From assembly GCA_004297005.1 (NCBI GenBank), contig SCVA01000054.1:1-45015 (forward strand): 45,015 nt of DNA, given 5' to 3'. Shown here piece after piece: positions 34,405-42,920 of this stretch. The position numbers were made by a program, and so were the translations under genes. Source of the DNA: Nevskiaceae bacterium (GTDB taxonomy: Bacteria; Pseudomonadota; Gammaproteobacteria; Nevskiales; Nevskiaceae). The notes beneath the pieces are model-generated. The model saw nothing but the letters and a program-made list of their open reading frames with translations. It was not told where the DNA came from and searched no databases. Numbering within the stretch: position 1 is the first letter of the stretch; each line of letters begins with the position of its first letter.

Positions 34405-36822
34405 CTGGCCGGCCTGCACGGCCTGCTCGAGCTTCGCGGCCTCGGCCTTGAGACCGAGCGCCGCGTAGACCTTCAGTAGTCGCTCGTTCGCCGTCTTCAC
34501 GAACGGCGACTCTGGCCCCATCGCCGCGAGCAACCGGGGTTTGGCTTCCTCGATCCGCGTCCGCGCCTCGGCGTAGCGCTTCTGCGCCAGCAGGGTTTCG
34601 CCGAGATTGCTCGACACCACGCTGTAGTGCGGGTGCGCCTCGCCCATCACCTTGCGGATGATCTCCAGCGTTTCCAGATAGACCTGCTCGGCCTCCCGCA
34701 AGCGCCCTGCGCTCGCCAGCAGGCGCGCCAGATTGTTGCGCGCGACCACGGCGTCGCTCTGCTCGCCATGCCCGGTTTCCTCGTGGCTGCGGATGTTGGC
34801 GCGGAACATCGCCTCCGCCGCCACCAGCTTGTCCTGCTTGTAGAGTGCGGTGGCCAGATTGCCGCGCGCCGCCAGGGTCTCGGGGTGATTGACACCCAGA
34901 CGCGCGGTATTGGTATCCACGACCTCTTGGCAGATCTGCTCGGCCTCGGCGTAGCGCCCCTGACGGAGGCGCACCAGTCCCAGCAGGTTGAGGCTGTGCT
35001 GGGTCGCGTAATGCGCGCGGCCATAGACCTTATCCAGATCGGCGATCAACGCACTCACCGCCTGTTCCGCCTCCTCGTACTGGCCCTCCTCCTGGGCGAT
35101 CCAGGCCATCTCGTGGCGGGCCGCGAAGGTTAGCGGATGGTTCTTGCCCAGGGCCGCGTCCTCCTCGGCCAGAAGCTTGCTCGCCGCCGCCTTGCTTTCC
35201 TGTCCACGGCCCATGTAGCGCAGCACCGAGACCTCGTCCTGGCCGAGTTGGTAGATCAGCACGTCCTGCCGGGGCAGCACCGCGTGGGCGCGAACGCCGG
35301 CCTCCCGAATCAGGGGCAGCGCCTCGTCGTAGCGGGAGAGCTCGGCCAGCAGCGCGGCATGCAGCTTCACCGCCAGCAGGCGCGCGCGCAGCTCGGCGAC
35401 GGGCGCCTGCGGATCGTCCGGCCAGGTCGCCAGCAAGGCCGCCGAGGCATCCAGCAGCTCGGCGGACTTGCCGACCGCGTACTGCGCGGCGAGATCGGCC
35501 CGCTGCAGATCGCGCGCCGCCAGGCTGTCGGCCGGCAGCCCGGCGGCCAGGCGCGTCCGGCCAGCACCGATCAGCGCCGCCGCCGTGGCGTTCTCGCCGA
35601 TCGCGGTATAGGTGCCACCGATGGCCTCGTAGAGACTGGCGAGAGCGGCGGGCGGCAGGCTGGCATTGGTTTCCAGCGACTGCCGGGCGCCATCCAGCAG
35701 CTCGCGCACGGTGAGCTCGCGACCACGGGTACGGAAGGGGTCGGCACCGGTCAGGCTGTCGTGCAGAAAGCCGTTGACTGCCGCCAGCTCCTCGGCCCGC
35801 TGCTCGGCCTGCTGACGGGCGCCGTGTTCGGCCAGCGCATAGCGCAGCGAAACCGCCGCGCCGCCGATCACCGCCAGCACCAGCGCCAGGGCCAGGGCCG
35901 ACACCAGCCGGTGGCGGCGCACGAACAGGCCCAGCAGATAGCCGGGCGTCGGCGGCCGTGCGGCGATGGCGAGGCCGGCCAGATGCCGCTCGATGTCGCT
36001 CGCGAACTCGGCGGCGCTGGCGTAGCGCTGGCTGGCTTCCGGGGCCAGCGCCTTCATCACGATGGTCTCGACATCGCCGCGCGCCGCCGGCAGCACCTCG
36101 CCGAGCGGTCGCGGCGCGCTGGCGCGCACCCGCCGGATGGCGTCCACCAGCGAGGAGCGCGAAAGGTCGGGATACGGCAGTTGCCCACAGAGCAGCTCGT
36201 AGGCGATCACTCCCAGCGAGTAGATGTCGCCACGGGCATCGGCCTGCTCGGCCTCGCCGAACAAGCCTTCCGGCGACATGTAGGCGATGGTGCCCAGCAC
36301 CTGGCCGGCGGCGGTCATCCGCGTCTCGTCGGCGAGTGCGGCGTGGGCCATGCCGAAGTCGAGCACCTTGGGCTGGCCGTTGGCGTCCACCAGGATGTTG
36401 GCGGGCTTGAGGTCACGATGGACCACGCCGCGCACATGGGCGTGGTGGACGGCATGACCGATGGCGGCGATCAGCGTCAGGCGGGCACGCAGGTCGAGCG
36501 ACTTGGCGTAGTCGGCCAGCGCCTGGCCGCGCACCAGCTCCATGGCGAACCAGGCGACCGTGCCGTCGCTCAACTCCGCCTCGCCGGCGGCGTACAGGCG
36601 GGCGATGCCCGGATGCTCCAGGCGCGCCAGCAGTTCGATCTCCCTGCGGAAGCGGTCCTCCTCGATCCGTGTGCCACGGCGCATTACCTTGAGCGCCACC
36701 TCGCGCCGTGGGCTGTCCTGCTCGGCGCGGTAAACCCGGCCCTGGCTGCCTTCGCCAAGCACACCGAGGATGCGGAAAGGGCCGATGCGAGTCGGCAGTG
36801 CGGAGTCTTGCTCGAGGTTCAT
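34402..36822 (-). CDS. Membrane Ser/Thr protein kinase with C-terminal TPRs
   Basis: This is a Hanks-type (PknB-like) kinase of 806 residues. The kinase domain spans about 15-280: glycine loop GEGSQGRVYRA (23-32), Lys45 in VALKVMR, HRDLKPANIL (135-144) and DFGMA (155-159), with YMSPEGL after the activation segment. All key catalytic residues are present. One membrane segment (about 306-327) follows. The rest (about 340-800) is tetratricopeptide repeats of the DUF/TPR_10 style (for example AEQICQEVVDTNTARLGVNHPETLAARGNLATALYK, split), likely a periplasmic sensor or partner-binding domain. The target is unknown. It lies downstream of the DUF486 gene by 21 bases. Confidence 0.92.
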   Translation of the reverse strand: MNLEQDSALPTRIGPFRILGVLGEGSQGRVYRAEQDSPRREVALKVMRRGTRIEEDRFRREIELLARLEHPGIARLYAAGEAELSDGTVAWFAMELVRGQALADYAKSLDLRARLTLIAAIGHAVHHAHVRGVVHRDLKPANILVDANGQPKVLDFGMAHAALADETRMTAAGQVLGTIAYMSPEGLFGEAEQADARGDIYSLGVIAYELLCGQLPYPDLSRSSLVDAIRRVRASAPRPLGEVLPAARGDVETIVMKALAPEASQRYASAAEFASDIERHLAGLAIAARPPTPGYLLGLFVRRHRLVSALALALVLAVIGGAAVSLRYALAEHGARQQAEQRAEELAAVNGFLHDSLTGADPFRTRGRELTVRELLDGARQSLETNASLPPAALASLYEAIGGTYTAIGENATAAALIGAGRTRLAAGLPADSLAARDLQRADLAAQYAVGKSAELLDASAALLATWPDDPQAPVAELRARLLAVKLHAALLAELSRYDEALPLIREAGVRAHAVLPRQDVLIYQLGQDEVSVLRYMGRGQESKAAASKLLAEEDAALGKNHPLTFAARHEMAWIAQEEGQYEEAEQAVSALIADLDKVYGRAHYATQHSLNLLGLVRLRQGRYAEAEQICQEVVDTNTARLGVNHPETLAARGNLATALYKQDKLVAAEAMFRANIRSHEETGHGEQSDAVVARNNLARLLASAGRLREAEQVYLETLEIIRKVMGEAHPHYSVVSSNLGETLLAQKRYAEARTRIEEAKPRLLAAMGPESPFVKTANERLLKVYAALGLKAEAAKLEQAVQAGQ

Positions 36823-36843
36823 TGCTGCCGGTCGGTGGTACGG

Positions 36844-37194
36844 CTAGTTGCGGAAGACGAAATACACCGCGCCGCAGATGCACAGCGCGGCCCAGAGGAA
36901 ATCCAGCTTGATCGGCTGCTTCATGTACAGCACCGCGAAGGGTACGAATACCAGCAGGGTGACAACCTCCTGCAGGATCTTCAGTTGCGCCAGCGAGAGT
37001 TGCGAGGCGAAGCCGATGCGGTTGGCCGGCACCATGATCGAATATTCGAAGAAGGCAATGCCCCAGGAGCTGAGGATGGCCAGCCATAGCGGCCGGCTGT
37101 CGGCCTGCTTCAGGTGCGCATACCAGGCGAAGGTCATGAACACGTTGGACAGCATCAGCAGACCGGCGGTCTGCACTACGGCGGGGATGGGCAT
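36844..37194 (-). CDS. DUF486/DMT-like small membrane protein
   Basis: The 116-residue protein has four membrane segments and matches PF04342 (DMT family): LLMLSNVFMTFAWYAHLK, WGIAFFEYSIMVPANRIG and ILQEVVTLLVFVPFAVLYM. Function is unknown; it resembles half-size drug/metabolite transporters. I chose the ATG at 37194 (MPIPAVV). The base next to it is the first base of ten TCCGCAA repeats, so no Shine-Dalgarno is visible in the usual place. The frame continues open upstream through the repeat to an ATG at 37287. Confidence 0.9.
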   Translation of the reverse strand: MPIPAVVQTAGLLMLSNVFMTFAWYAHLKQADSRPLWLAILSSWGIAFFEYSIMVPANRIGFASQLSLAQLKILQEVVTLLVFVPFAVLYMKQPIKLDFLWAALCICGAVYFVFRN

Positions 37195-37263
37195 TGCGGA
37201 TTGCGGATTGCGGATTGCGGATTGCGGATTGCGGATTGCGGATTGCGGATTGCGGATTGCGGA
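37194..37263. repeat. Ten tandem copies of a 7-bp repeat at the DUF486 start codon
   Basis: TTGCGGA repeats perfectly ten times (70 bp); on the coding strand it is TCCGCAA. The last unit merges into the ATG (CGCAATG). Because 7 is not a multiple of 3, gain or loss of one unit shifts any upstream-initiated frame and changes promoter-to-start spacing, as in phase-variable loci. The same unit also occurs in genomes of related bacteria as short runs (general knowledge). Confidence 0.92.
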
Positions 37264-37510
37264 GACGATGCCGACTGCTGCCACCATCCGGCAAGCAGCA
37301 GGCAAAGGGACGGCTGGTCGCCAGTCCGCCCTCCCCCGCTGCCTAGATTCTGGTAGAGCGCGGGCAGACCACCGGGCCGGCCGGCCAGGCAGCCGAATAC
37401 CGCATCCGGCAATCCACAGCTTACAAGCTGTTACAGAACCCGCGCGGCCACGACCTGGGACTGGCATGTCAACTGCGTGTCGGCAGCCGAGCTCTCATCA
37501 AGTACCTACC
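37264..37510. other. Gap before the protease gene, with one inverted repeat
   Basis: I see no gene in this stretch. ACAGCTT-AC-AAGCTGT (37416-37431) is a 7-bp inverted repeat about 80 bases before the protease ATG, and TTACA recurs at 37421 and 37431, one helical turn apart, which would suit a regulator site. No convincing -35/-10 pair is visible. Confidence 0.4.
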
Positions 37511-39697
37511 ATGACCCGCCCTCTGCTGATCGCAGGCTTGCTGGCCGTGACCGCCTGTTCCGCAACGGCGACCGCGGCCGACGTTCATTACGGCTGGCGC
37601 GACCTTCCTGAGCCGCTGATTCCTGCCTCCTCGCGGCCGCGCCTGATCCAGCCCAGCCGGCTGCGCAGCCTCGAACTCGATACCGAGGCTCTGGCGCAAA
37701 GCCTGCGCGCGGCGCCGAGCGAGTCGACGGATCGGGTCGGTGACCAGGCGCTGTTACTCAGCTTGCCGAGACCGGACGGCGGCAGTTCCCTGTTCCGGGT
37801 GCGTCAGAGTTCGGTCATGCATCCGGCGCTGGCGGCCCGTTACCCACAAATCCGCACCTATGCGGGCAGCGGAGTTGACGATCCTCAGGCCAGTCTGCGT
37901 CTCGACCTCGGCCCGCGCGGCCTGCACGCCATGGTGCTGTCGCCGCAGGGCAGCTATTACATCGACCCTTACCGGCGCGGCGATACCCGTTACTACCAGA
38001 GCTATTTCAAGCGCGATCTGCGCAACCGGCACGTCCTTCCCGACCACGTGCTGAACCCCGATGGCAGCCCCGTTTCCGGTGCCGCCACCCCCCGCCAGGC
38101 CAGCAAGGGCGTCAGCATCGCCGGCGAACTGCGAACCTACCGCCTGGCGCTGGCGGCCGACGGCGAGTACTCACGGTACCAGGACCCGCAGGACAGCCCC
38201 ATGGGCAGTCCCGACAAGGCCGTGGTCTTGGCTGAGTTGGTCAATGTCGTAAACCGCGTGACCGGGGTCTACGAGCGCGATCTGGGCATCCGCCTGGAGC
38301 TGATCGCGGACAACGACGCGCTGATCTTCACCAATCGCCTGCTGGATCCCTACCTCGACAATGCCGGCATCCTGATGCTGCAGGTCAATACCGCCGTGAT
38401 CACCGCGCTTGTAGGCTCCGCGGCCTACGACATCGGCCATGTGGTCAGCACCGGCGGCGGTGGCATCGCCGGACTGGGCGTGGTCTGCTCCGCGAACGCC
38501 AAGGGCCAGGGTGTGACCGGACTCAGCGAGCCGATCGGCGACGGCTTTTACATCGACTACGTCGCCCACGAGATGGGCCACCAGTTCGGCGCCAATCACA
38601 CCTTCAACAGTGAAACCGGCGCCTGCGGCGGCGGCAATCGCAACGCCGGCACGGCGTATGAACCAGGCAGCGGCACCACCATCATGGCCTATGCCGGCAT
38701 CTGCGACGAGGATGACATCGCGCCGCACAGCGACGACCACTTTCACGCGGTGAGTTTCGATGAAATCCTCGCCTATACCCACGAGGACGGCGGAGCCAAC
38801 TGCGGCTCGGCCAGCGACAGCGGCAACCATGCTCCGGTGGCCGAAACACCCGCCGGCGACTTCACCATCCCGATGCAGACACCGTTTGAACTGACCGGCC
38901 TCGGTAGCGATCCCGACGGCGACAGCCTGCGCTACCACTGGGAGCAGTTCGACCTCGGCGCGGCCGGCGCGCCGGATGCCCCCGATGCGACGGCGCCACT
39001 GTTCCGCTCCTTTCCGCCCAGCGCCTCGCCGACCCGGGTGTTTCCGCAGCTCTCCGACATTCTCGGCAATGTCCACACCATCGGCGAAATTCTTCCCGCG
39101 GTGAGCAGGGAACTGAACTTCCGGTTCACCGTACGCGACATGCGGATAGCCCCTTCGGCCGGCGGGGTCGCCAGCGCCGATCTGAAATTCAAGGTCACCG
39201 ACAGCGCCGGACCGTTCAGGATCACTAGTCCCAACGATCCGACATCGCGCCAGGGCGGCGACAGTTTCGCCATCACCTGGGACGTCGCCAACACCAACCA
39301 GCCGCCCGTGTCCTGCGCCAAGGTCGATGTGCTGTTGTCGACGGATGGAGGGGAAAGTTTCCCGCTGAACTTGGCGCAAGTGGCCAATGAGGGCAACGTC
39401 ACCGTCACGCTGCCGAGCACGACTCAGGCCGAGGCGGCGCGACTCAAGCTGAAATGCAGCGACAACGTTTTCTTCGATATTTCCGATGCCGATTTCCCCA
39501 TCACCGCCAGCAGCAGTGGCTCCTCCAGCGGCGGCAGTTCGGGCTCCGGCAGTAGTTCAGGCAGTAGTTCGGGAAGCAGCAGTGGCGCCAAGCCGGAGGA
39601 GACTGGCAGCTCAGGCGGCGGTTCCTCGCCGATGATGATCCTGCTGCTGGCGCTGACCAGCCTGATTCGACGGCGCGGGGCGGCCGCTCGGGACTAG
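37511..39697 (+). CDS. Secreted reprolysin-like (M12B) metalloprotease with GlyGly-CTERM tail
   Basis: The 728-residue exported zinc protease has the motif HEMGHQFGANH (353-363, the HExxHxxGxxH pattern). The signal peptide (about 1-22) also contains VTAC, so a lipoprotein start cannot be excluded. A propeptide-like region (about 25-200) precedes the catalytic domain (about 205-435). Beta-rich Ig/cadherin-like modules follow. The tail is a Ser/Gly-rich linker, GGGSSP, a short membrane segment (MMILLLALTSL) and RRR: the GlyGly-CTERM signal, cut by rhombosortase after type II secretion in known cases. I chose the ATG at 37511; the frame is open upstream through the repeat but has no start there. 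It is on the opposite strand from the DUF486 gene. Confidence 0.92.
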   Translation: MTRPLLIAGLLAVTACSATATAADVHYGWRDLPEPLIPASSRPRLIQPSRLRSLELDTEALAQSLRAAPSESTDRVGDQALLLSLPRPDGGSSLFRVRQSSVMHPALAARYPQIRTYAGSGVDDPQASLRLDLGPRGLHAMVLSPQGSYYIDPYRRGDTRYYQSYFKRDLRNRHVLPDHVLNPDGSPVSGAATPRQASKGVSIAGELRTYRLALAADGEYSRYQDPQDSPMGSPDKAVVLAELVNVVNRVTGVYERDLGIRLELIADNDALIFTNRLLDPYLDNAGILMLQVNTAVITALVGSAAYDIGHVVSTGGGGIAGLGVVCSANAKGQGVTGLSEPIGDGFYIDYVAHEMGHQFGANHTFNSETGACGGGNRNAGTAYEPGSGTTIMAYAGICDEDDIAPHSDDHFHAVSFDEILAYTHEDGGANCGSASDSGNHAPVAETPAGDFTIPMQTPFELTGLGSDPDGDSLRYHWEQFDLGAAGAPDAPDATAPLFRSFPPSASPTRVFPQLSDILGNVHTIGEILPAVSRELNFRFTVRDMRIAPSAGGVASADLKFKVTDSAGPFRITSPNDPTSRQGGDSFAITWDVANTNQPPVSCAKVDVLLSTDGGESFPLNLAQVANEGNVTVTLPSTTQAEAARLKLKCSDNVFFDISDADFPITASSSGSSSGGSSGSGSSSGSSSGSSSGAKPEETGSSGGGSSPMMILLLALTSLIRRRGAAARD

Positions 39698-39712
39698 GGC
39701 CTTGTCACCTGT

Positions 39713-40612
39713 TTAGGCGCACTGCGCTAGCAGACGGGCAATGCGCTGATCCTTGTCGGCCCAGAGTTGCCCAACCCAGTCCTGCACGCGCCCGCGGAAC
39801 ACCGGATCGGCCTCGTAGTCGCCGTGGAAGAATTCGGCGGGGATCTGCAACTGGCGCACGTCGACGATCACCCGCTTGACCCGCCCGCAGAGGAAATCCC
39901 AGAACTGCTGGGCGCCCTCGGGGTAGACGATGGTGACGTCGAGCATGGCGTGCAGCCGCTCGCCCATAGCCGCCAGGGTGAAGGCGAAGCCGCCCGCCTT
40001 GGGCTTGAGCAGGTAGCGATAGGGCGACTGCTGGCGGTCGTGCTTGGCCTGGGTAAAGCGGGTGCCTTCCAGAAAATTGAAGATCGCCACCGGCAGATCG
40101 GCGAACTTCTCGCAGGCCTTGCGAGTGGTCTCCACATCCTTGCCGCGCAAGGCCGGATTGCGGGCGATCTGCTCCTGCGTGTAGCGCTTCATGAACGGGA
40201 AATCGAGCCCCCACCAGGCCAGTCCCAGCACCGGCACCCAGATCAGCTCCTGCTTCAGGAAGAACTTGAAGAACGGCGCCTTGCCGTGGAAGGTCTTCTG
40301 CAGCACATGGATGTCGTTCCAGGTCTGGTGGTTGCTGCAGATGAAGTATTGGCCGCGCAGATTCAGATGCTCCACACCACGCACTTCAAAGCGGGTCGGC
40401 AGCAGCCAGTCGGTCAGCACCGAATTGCAGCCCACCCAGGTCTGCGCGGAGAAATCGGCGCAGCGCGCCATCGCCCGCCGCAGCGGGCCTTTCGGGGTCA
40501 GCAGCTTGAGCAGGGAGAAGAAGTAGACCGGGATCGACCAGAAGATGGTGTTGAGCGCGAACAGCACTCCGATCAGGGCGCCGGTCAGCGGCGCGGGCAG
40601 GAAACCCAGCAT
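39713..40612 (-). CDS. Lysophospholipid acyltransferase family protein (YihG-like)
   Basis: The 299-residue membrane enzyme has an N-terminal membrane segment (about 8-38), the acyl-acceptor motif NHQTWNDIHVLQ (NHx4D type) and FLEGTRFTQAKHD (the EGTR motif), then a C-terminal domain with VTIVYPEG. It fits the PlsC-like group that includes E. coli YihG, which acylates glycerolipids. The precise substrate is unknown. It is 13 bases downstream of the lipoprotein gene's stop on the same strand, so the two may be co-transcribed. Confidence 0.9.
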   Translation of the reverse strand: MLGFLPAPLTGALIGVLFALNTIFWSIPVYFFSLLKLLTPKGPLRRAMARCADFSAQTWVGCNSVLTDWLLPTRFEVRGVEHLNLRGQYFICSNHQTWNDIHVLQKTFHGKAPFFKFFLKQELIWVPVLGLAWWGLDFPFMKRYTQEQIARNPALRGKDVETTRKACEKFADLPVAIFNFLEGTRFTQAKHDRQQSPYRYLLKPKAGGFAFTLAAMGERLHAMLDVTIVYPEGAQQFWDFLCGRVKRVIVDVRQLQIPAEFFHGDYEADPVFRGRVQDWVGQLWADKDQRIARLLAQCA

Positions 40613-40625
40613 GGCGTCTCCTTAC

Positions 40626-41210
40626 TTACTTGGGCGCCAGCGGCGACCAGCTGGCACGCGGCTGATTGTTCTGGTCGACCAGCACCAGCCGGTGGAACTC
40701 GGCCTGCCCGGGCAGCGCCACCAGCACGCAGGGGCTGGTGAGCTGCTGGCTGGCCATGCCGGCAGTGGAGGGACTGAGGAAGGTGGCCTTCAGATACAGG
40801 GCGTCGTCCTTCACCGCCGCCTTGCGGCTGACCAGCAGGGCGTAGCCACCGGTGTTGCGCTCGCCCATTTCGGCGACCGCGTAGAGCCCAGGCAGCAGCT
40901 CGCCGGACTTGGGCGTGAACTGCAGCGCGCGGGCCTCCTCCCAGCCGACCACGGCGGCCGGGCCAGCCAGCATCTCCAGACTGGCTTCACGGCCGCTGCT
41001 GTTGCACTGCTGCAGGCGCGCCACTTCCAGAACTTCCACCGACAGCTCCGGGCGCTCGAACACGAACTCGAGAAAATCCACCGTGCCCTCCACTGCCTTG
41101 CGTGGCAGCTGCGCCACCCCTTCGGCAACCGGCGTCACCTGCGCGCAGGCGGTCAGGGTCAGGGCGGCGAGCAAGGCGGCACTCGCGGGGGGGAAACCTC
41201 TCATCAGCAT
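40626..41210 (-). CDS. Lipoprotein with a PrcB-like C-terminal domain
   Basis: The 194-residue protein has a signal peptide ending in the lipobox LTAC (Cys22). The C-terminal half (about 110-185) shows the PrcB-type pattern NTGGYALLVSRKAAVKDDALYLKATFLSP and LTSPCVLVALPG (PF14343-like). In other bacteria PrcB is a protease-complex subunit; whether it meets a protease here is unknown, but a secreted metalloprotease gene lies 1 kb away. It is co-oriented with the acyltransferase. I am fairly sure of the fold, not the role. Confidence 0.72.
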   Translation of the reverse strand: MLMRGFPPASAALLAALTLTACAQVTPVAEGVAQLPRKAVEGTVDFLEFVFERPELSVEVLEVARLQQCNSSGREASLEMLAGPAAVVGWEEARALQFTPKSGELLPGLYAVAEMGERNTGGYALLVSRKAAVKDDALYLKATFLSPSTAGMASQQLTSPCVLVALPGQAEFHRLVLVDQNNQPRASWSPLAPK

Positions 41211-41233
41211 GTCCTGGATCGTTGGCGCGGGCT

Positions 41234-42838
41234 TCAGGCGGCGTCGGCCAGGATGGCTTCGGCCCCCTTCTCGGCGATCATGGTGGTAGGCGCATTGGTG
41301 TTGCCGCCGATCAGGGTCGGCATGATGGAGGCATCCACCACCCTCAGACCCTCGACGCCGCGCACCTTCAGGCGCAGGTCAACAACCGCCATGTCGTCGA
41401 CGCCCATCTTACAGGTGCCGACCGGGTGATAGATGGTCTCGGCCTTCTGGCGTATCCACTCGCGCAGGGCTTCCTCGCTCAGCACCCCGTCGCCCGGCAT
41501 CTGCTCGCGGCCCCGGTGCGGCGCGAACGCCGGCTGCGCCAGGATCTCACGCCCCAGGCGCAGTGCCCGCAGCAGCCGCTGCATCTCGCTCTCATGCTGC
41601 AGATAGCGCGCCTCGATCTTCGGGTGCGCCAGTGGGTCGCGGCTGGCCAGGCTGATCCGGCCACGGCTCCTGGGCCGCAGATCGCAGGCCATCAGCGTAT
41701 AGCCCCAGTAGCGGATGATCGGCATCAAATCCTGACCGTGGTTGGAGTACACGAAGGGCACAAAATGCAGTTGCACGTCGGGGATCGCTTCCTCCGGGCC
41801 GCTGCGCAGAAAGCCGCCGGCCTGGGCGAAGTTGCTGGTCATCTCGCCCTGGCGGTGGCGCAGGTACTGCCAGAGCGACTTCAGTGAGCGCGGCAGGCCC
41901 AACGGGTTGAGCGAGACCGCGTGGCGGGTCTTTTCCTGCACGGTGATGGCGAGGTCGAGGTGGTCCTGCAGGTTCTCGCCGACGCCGGGCAGCTCCTGCA
42001 CCAGCGGCACCTCCATCTCCCGCAGATGGGCGGCGGGGCCGATGCCGGAGAGCAGCAGCAACTGCGGCGAGCCGACCGCGCCCGCGCTCAAGATCACCTC
42101 GCGCCGGGCCCGCACCTCGCCCGGAGCATTGCGCATCTGCACCGCCACCGCCCGTTTGTCCTCGAAGCGCACACCGGTGACCTGGGCCTCGGTGAGGATG
42201 CTGAGATTGGCGCGCGACTTCGCCGGCTCCAGATAGGCGCGGGCGTTGCTGCAGCGCTCGCCGCCCTTCTGCATCACGTCGTAATAGCCCACGCCTTCCT
42301 GCGTGGCGCCGTTGAAGTCGGCGCTGAGAGGATGCCCGGCCTGCTGCGCCGCCTGTACGAAGGCCCGCATCAGAGGGTTCAGATAGCGCGCCCGGGCGAC
42401 GTTGAGCGGGCCGCCGACGCCGTGGTAGGCGTCCGGCTCACCATCGCAGGGCTCGTAGTTTTCCAGGCGCCGGAACACCGGCAGCACGTCGGCGTAGCTC
42501 CAACCCTTGCAACCCAGGCTGGCCCAGTGGTCATAGTCCCAGGCGTGGCCACGGATGTAGCACATGGCGTTGATCGAACTGCTGCCGCCCAGGGTGCGGC
42601 CGCGCGGCCAGTGCATCGGCCGGTTGCCCATGTTGGGCTCGGGCGCGGTCCAGTACTTCCAGTTGTAGGTGTCGCTGCGGATCACCGGAATGATGCCGGC
42701 CGGCATGTGAATGAAAGGACTGGTGTCGGGCGGCCCCGCCTCGATCAGCACCACCTGGAAGCGCCCGTCGGCGCTTAAGCGATTGGCCAGCACACAGCCG
42801 GCGGAACCGCCGCCGACGATCACATAGTCCGCTTCCAT
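41234..42838 (-). CDS. GMC-family FAD oxidoreductase (choline/alcohol dehydrogenase type)
   Basis: The 534-residue flavoenzyme has the ADP-binding start VIVGGGSAGCVLANRLS, GMC signature 1 in RGRTLGGSSSINAMCYIRG and signature 2 in GAVGSPQLLLLSGIG. The active-site His/Asn pair appears as YHPVGTCKMG and GGNTNAPTTMIAEK. The family oxidises primary alcohols or choline; AlkJ-like alcohol dehydrogenases are close in length. No choline-uptake or BetB gene is beside it, so an alcohol substrate is as likely as choline. A strong GGAGGAG lies 5 bases before the ATG. It is divergent from the GspE-like gene. Confidence 0.93.
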   Translation of the reverse strand: MEADYVIVGGGSAGCVLANRLSADGRFQVVLIEAGPPDTSPFIHMPAGIIPVIRSDTYNWKYWTAPEPNMGNRPMHWPRGRTLGGSSSINAMCYIRGHAWDYDHWASLGCKGWSYADVLPVFRRLENYEPCDGEPDAYHGVGGPLNVARARYLNPLMRAFVQAAQQAGHPLSADFNGATQEGVGYYDVMQKGGERCSNARAYLEPAKSRANLSILTEAQVTGVRFEDKRAVAVQMRNAPGEVRARREVILSAGAVGSPQLLLLSGIGPAAHLREMEVPLVQELPGVGENLQDHLDLAITVQEKTRHAVSLNPLGLPRSLKSLWQYLRHRQGEMTSNFAQAGGFLRSGPEEAIPDVQLHFVPFVYSNHGQDLMPIIRYWGYTLMACDLRPRSRGRISLASRDPLAHPKIEARYLQHESEMQRLLRALRLGREILAQPAFAPHRGREQMPGDGVLSEEALREWIRQKAETIYHPVGTCKMGVDDMAVVDLRLKVRGVEGLRVVDASIMPTLIGGNTNAPTTMIAEKGAEAILADAA

Positions 42839-42920
42839 CGGTACTCCTCCGAACGGGTCAACGGTTTGTTGGTATGGGCCGAGCTTAACCGCGCACCGGG
42901 CCGGGTGCTAAGGTTTGGCC

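Noticed and set aside
35137..37089. 650-codon plus-strand frame opposite the kinase
   Set aside because: It is a Gln/Arg/Gly-rich shadow of the kinase and DUF486 genes and crosses both.
37194..37263. Tandem repeat considered as a CRISPR array
   Set aside because: The units are 7 bp with no spacers, so this is a simple tandem repeat.
36848..37510. Upstream extension of the protease frame through the DUF486 gene and the repeat
   Set aside because: The protease starts with a proper signal peptide at 37511; the extension is antisense to DUF486 and includes translated repeat units.
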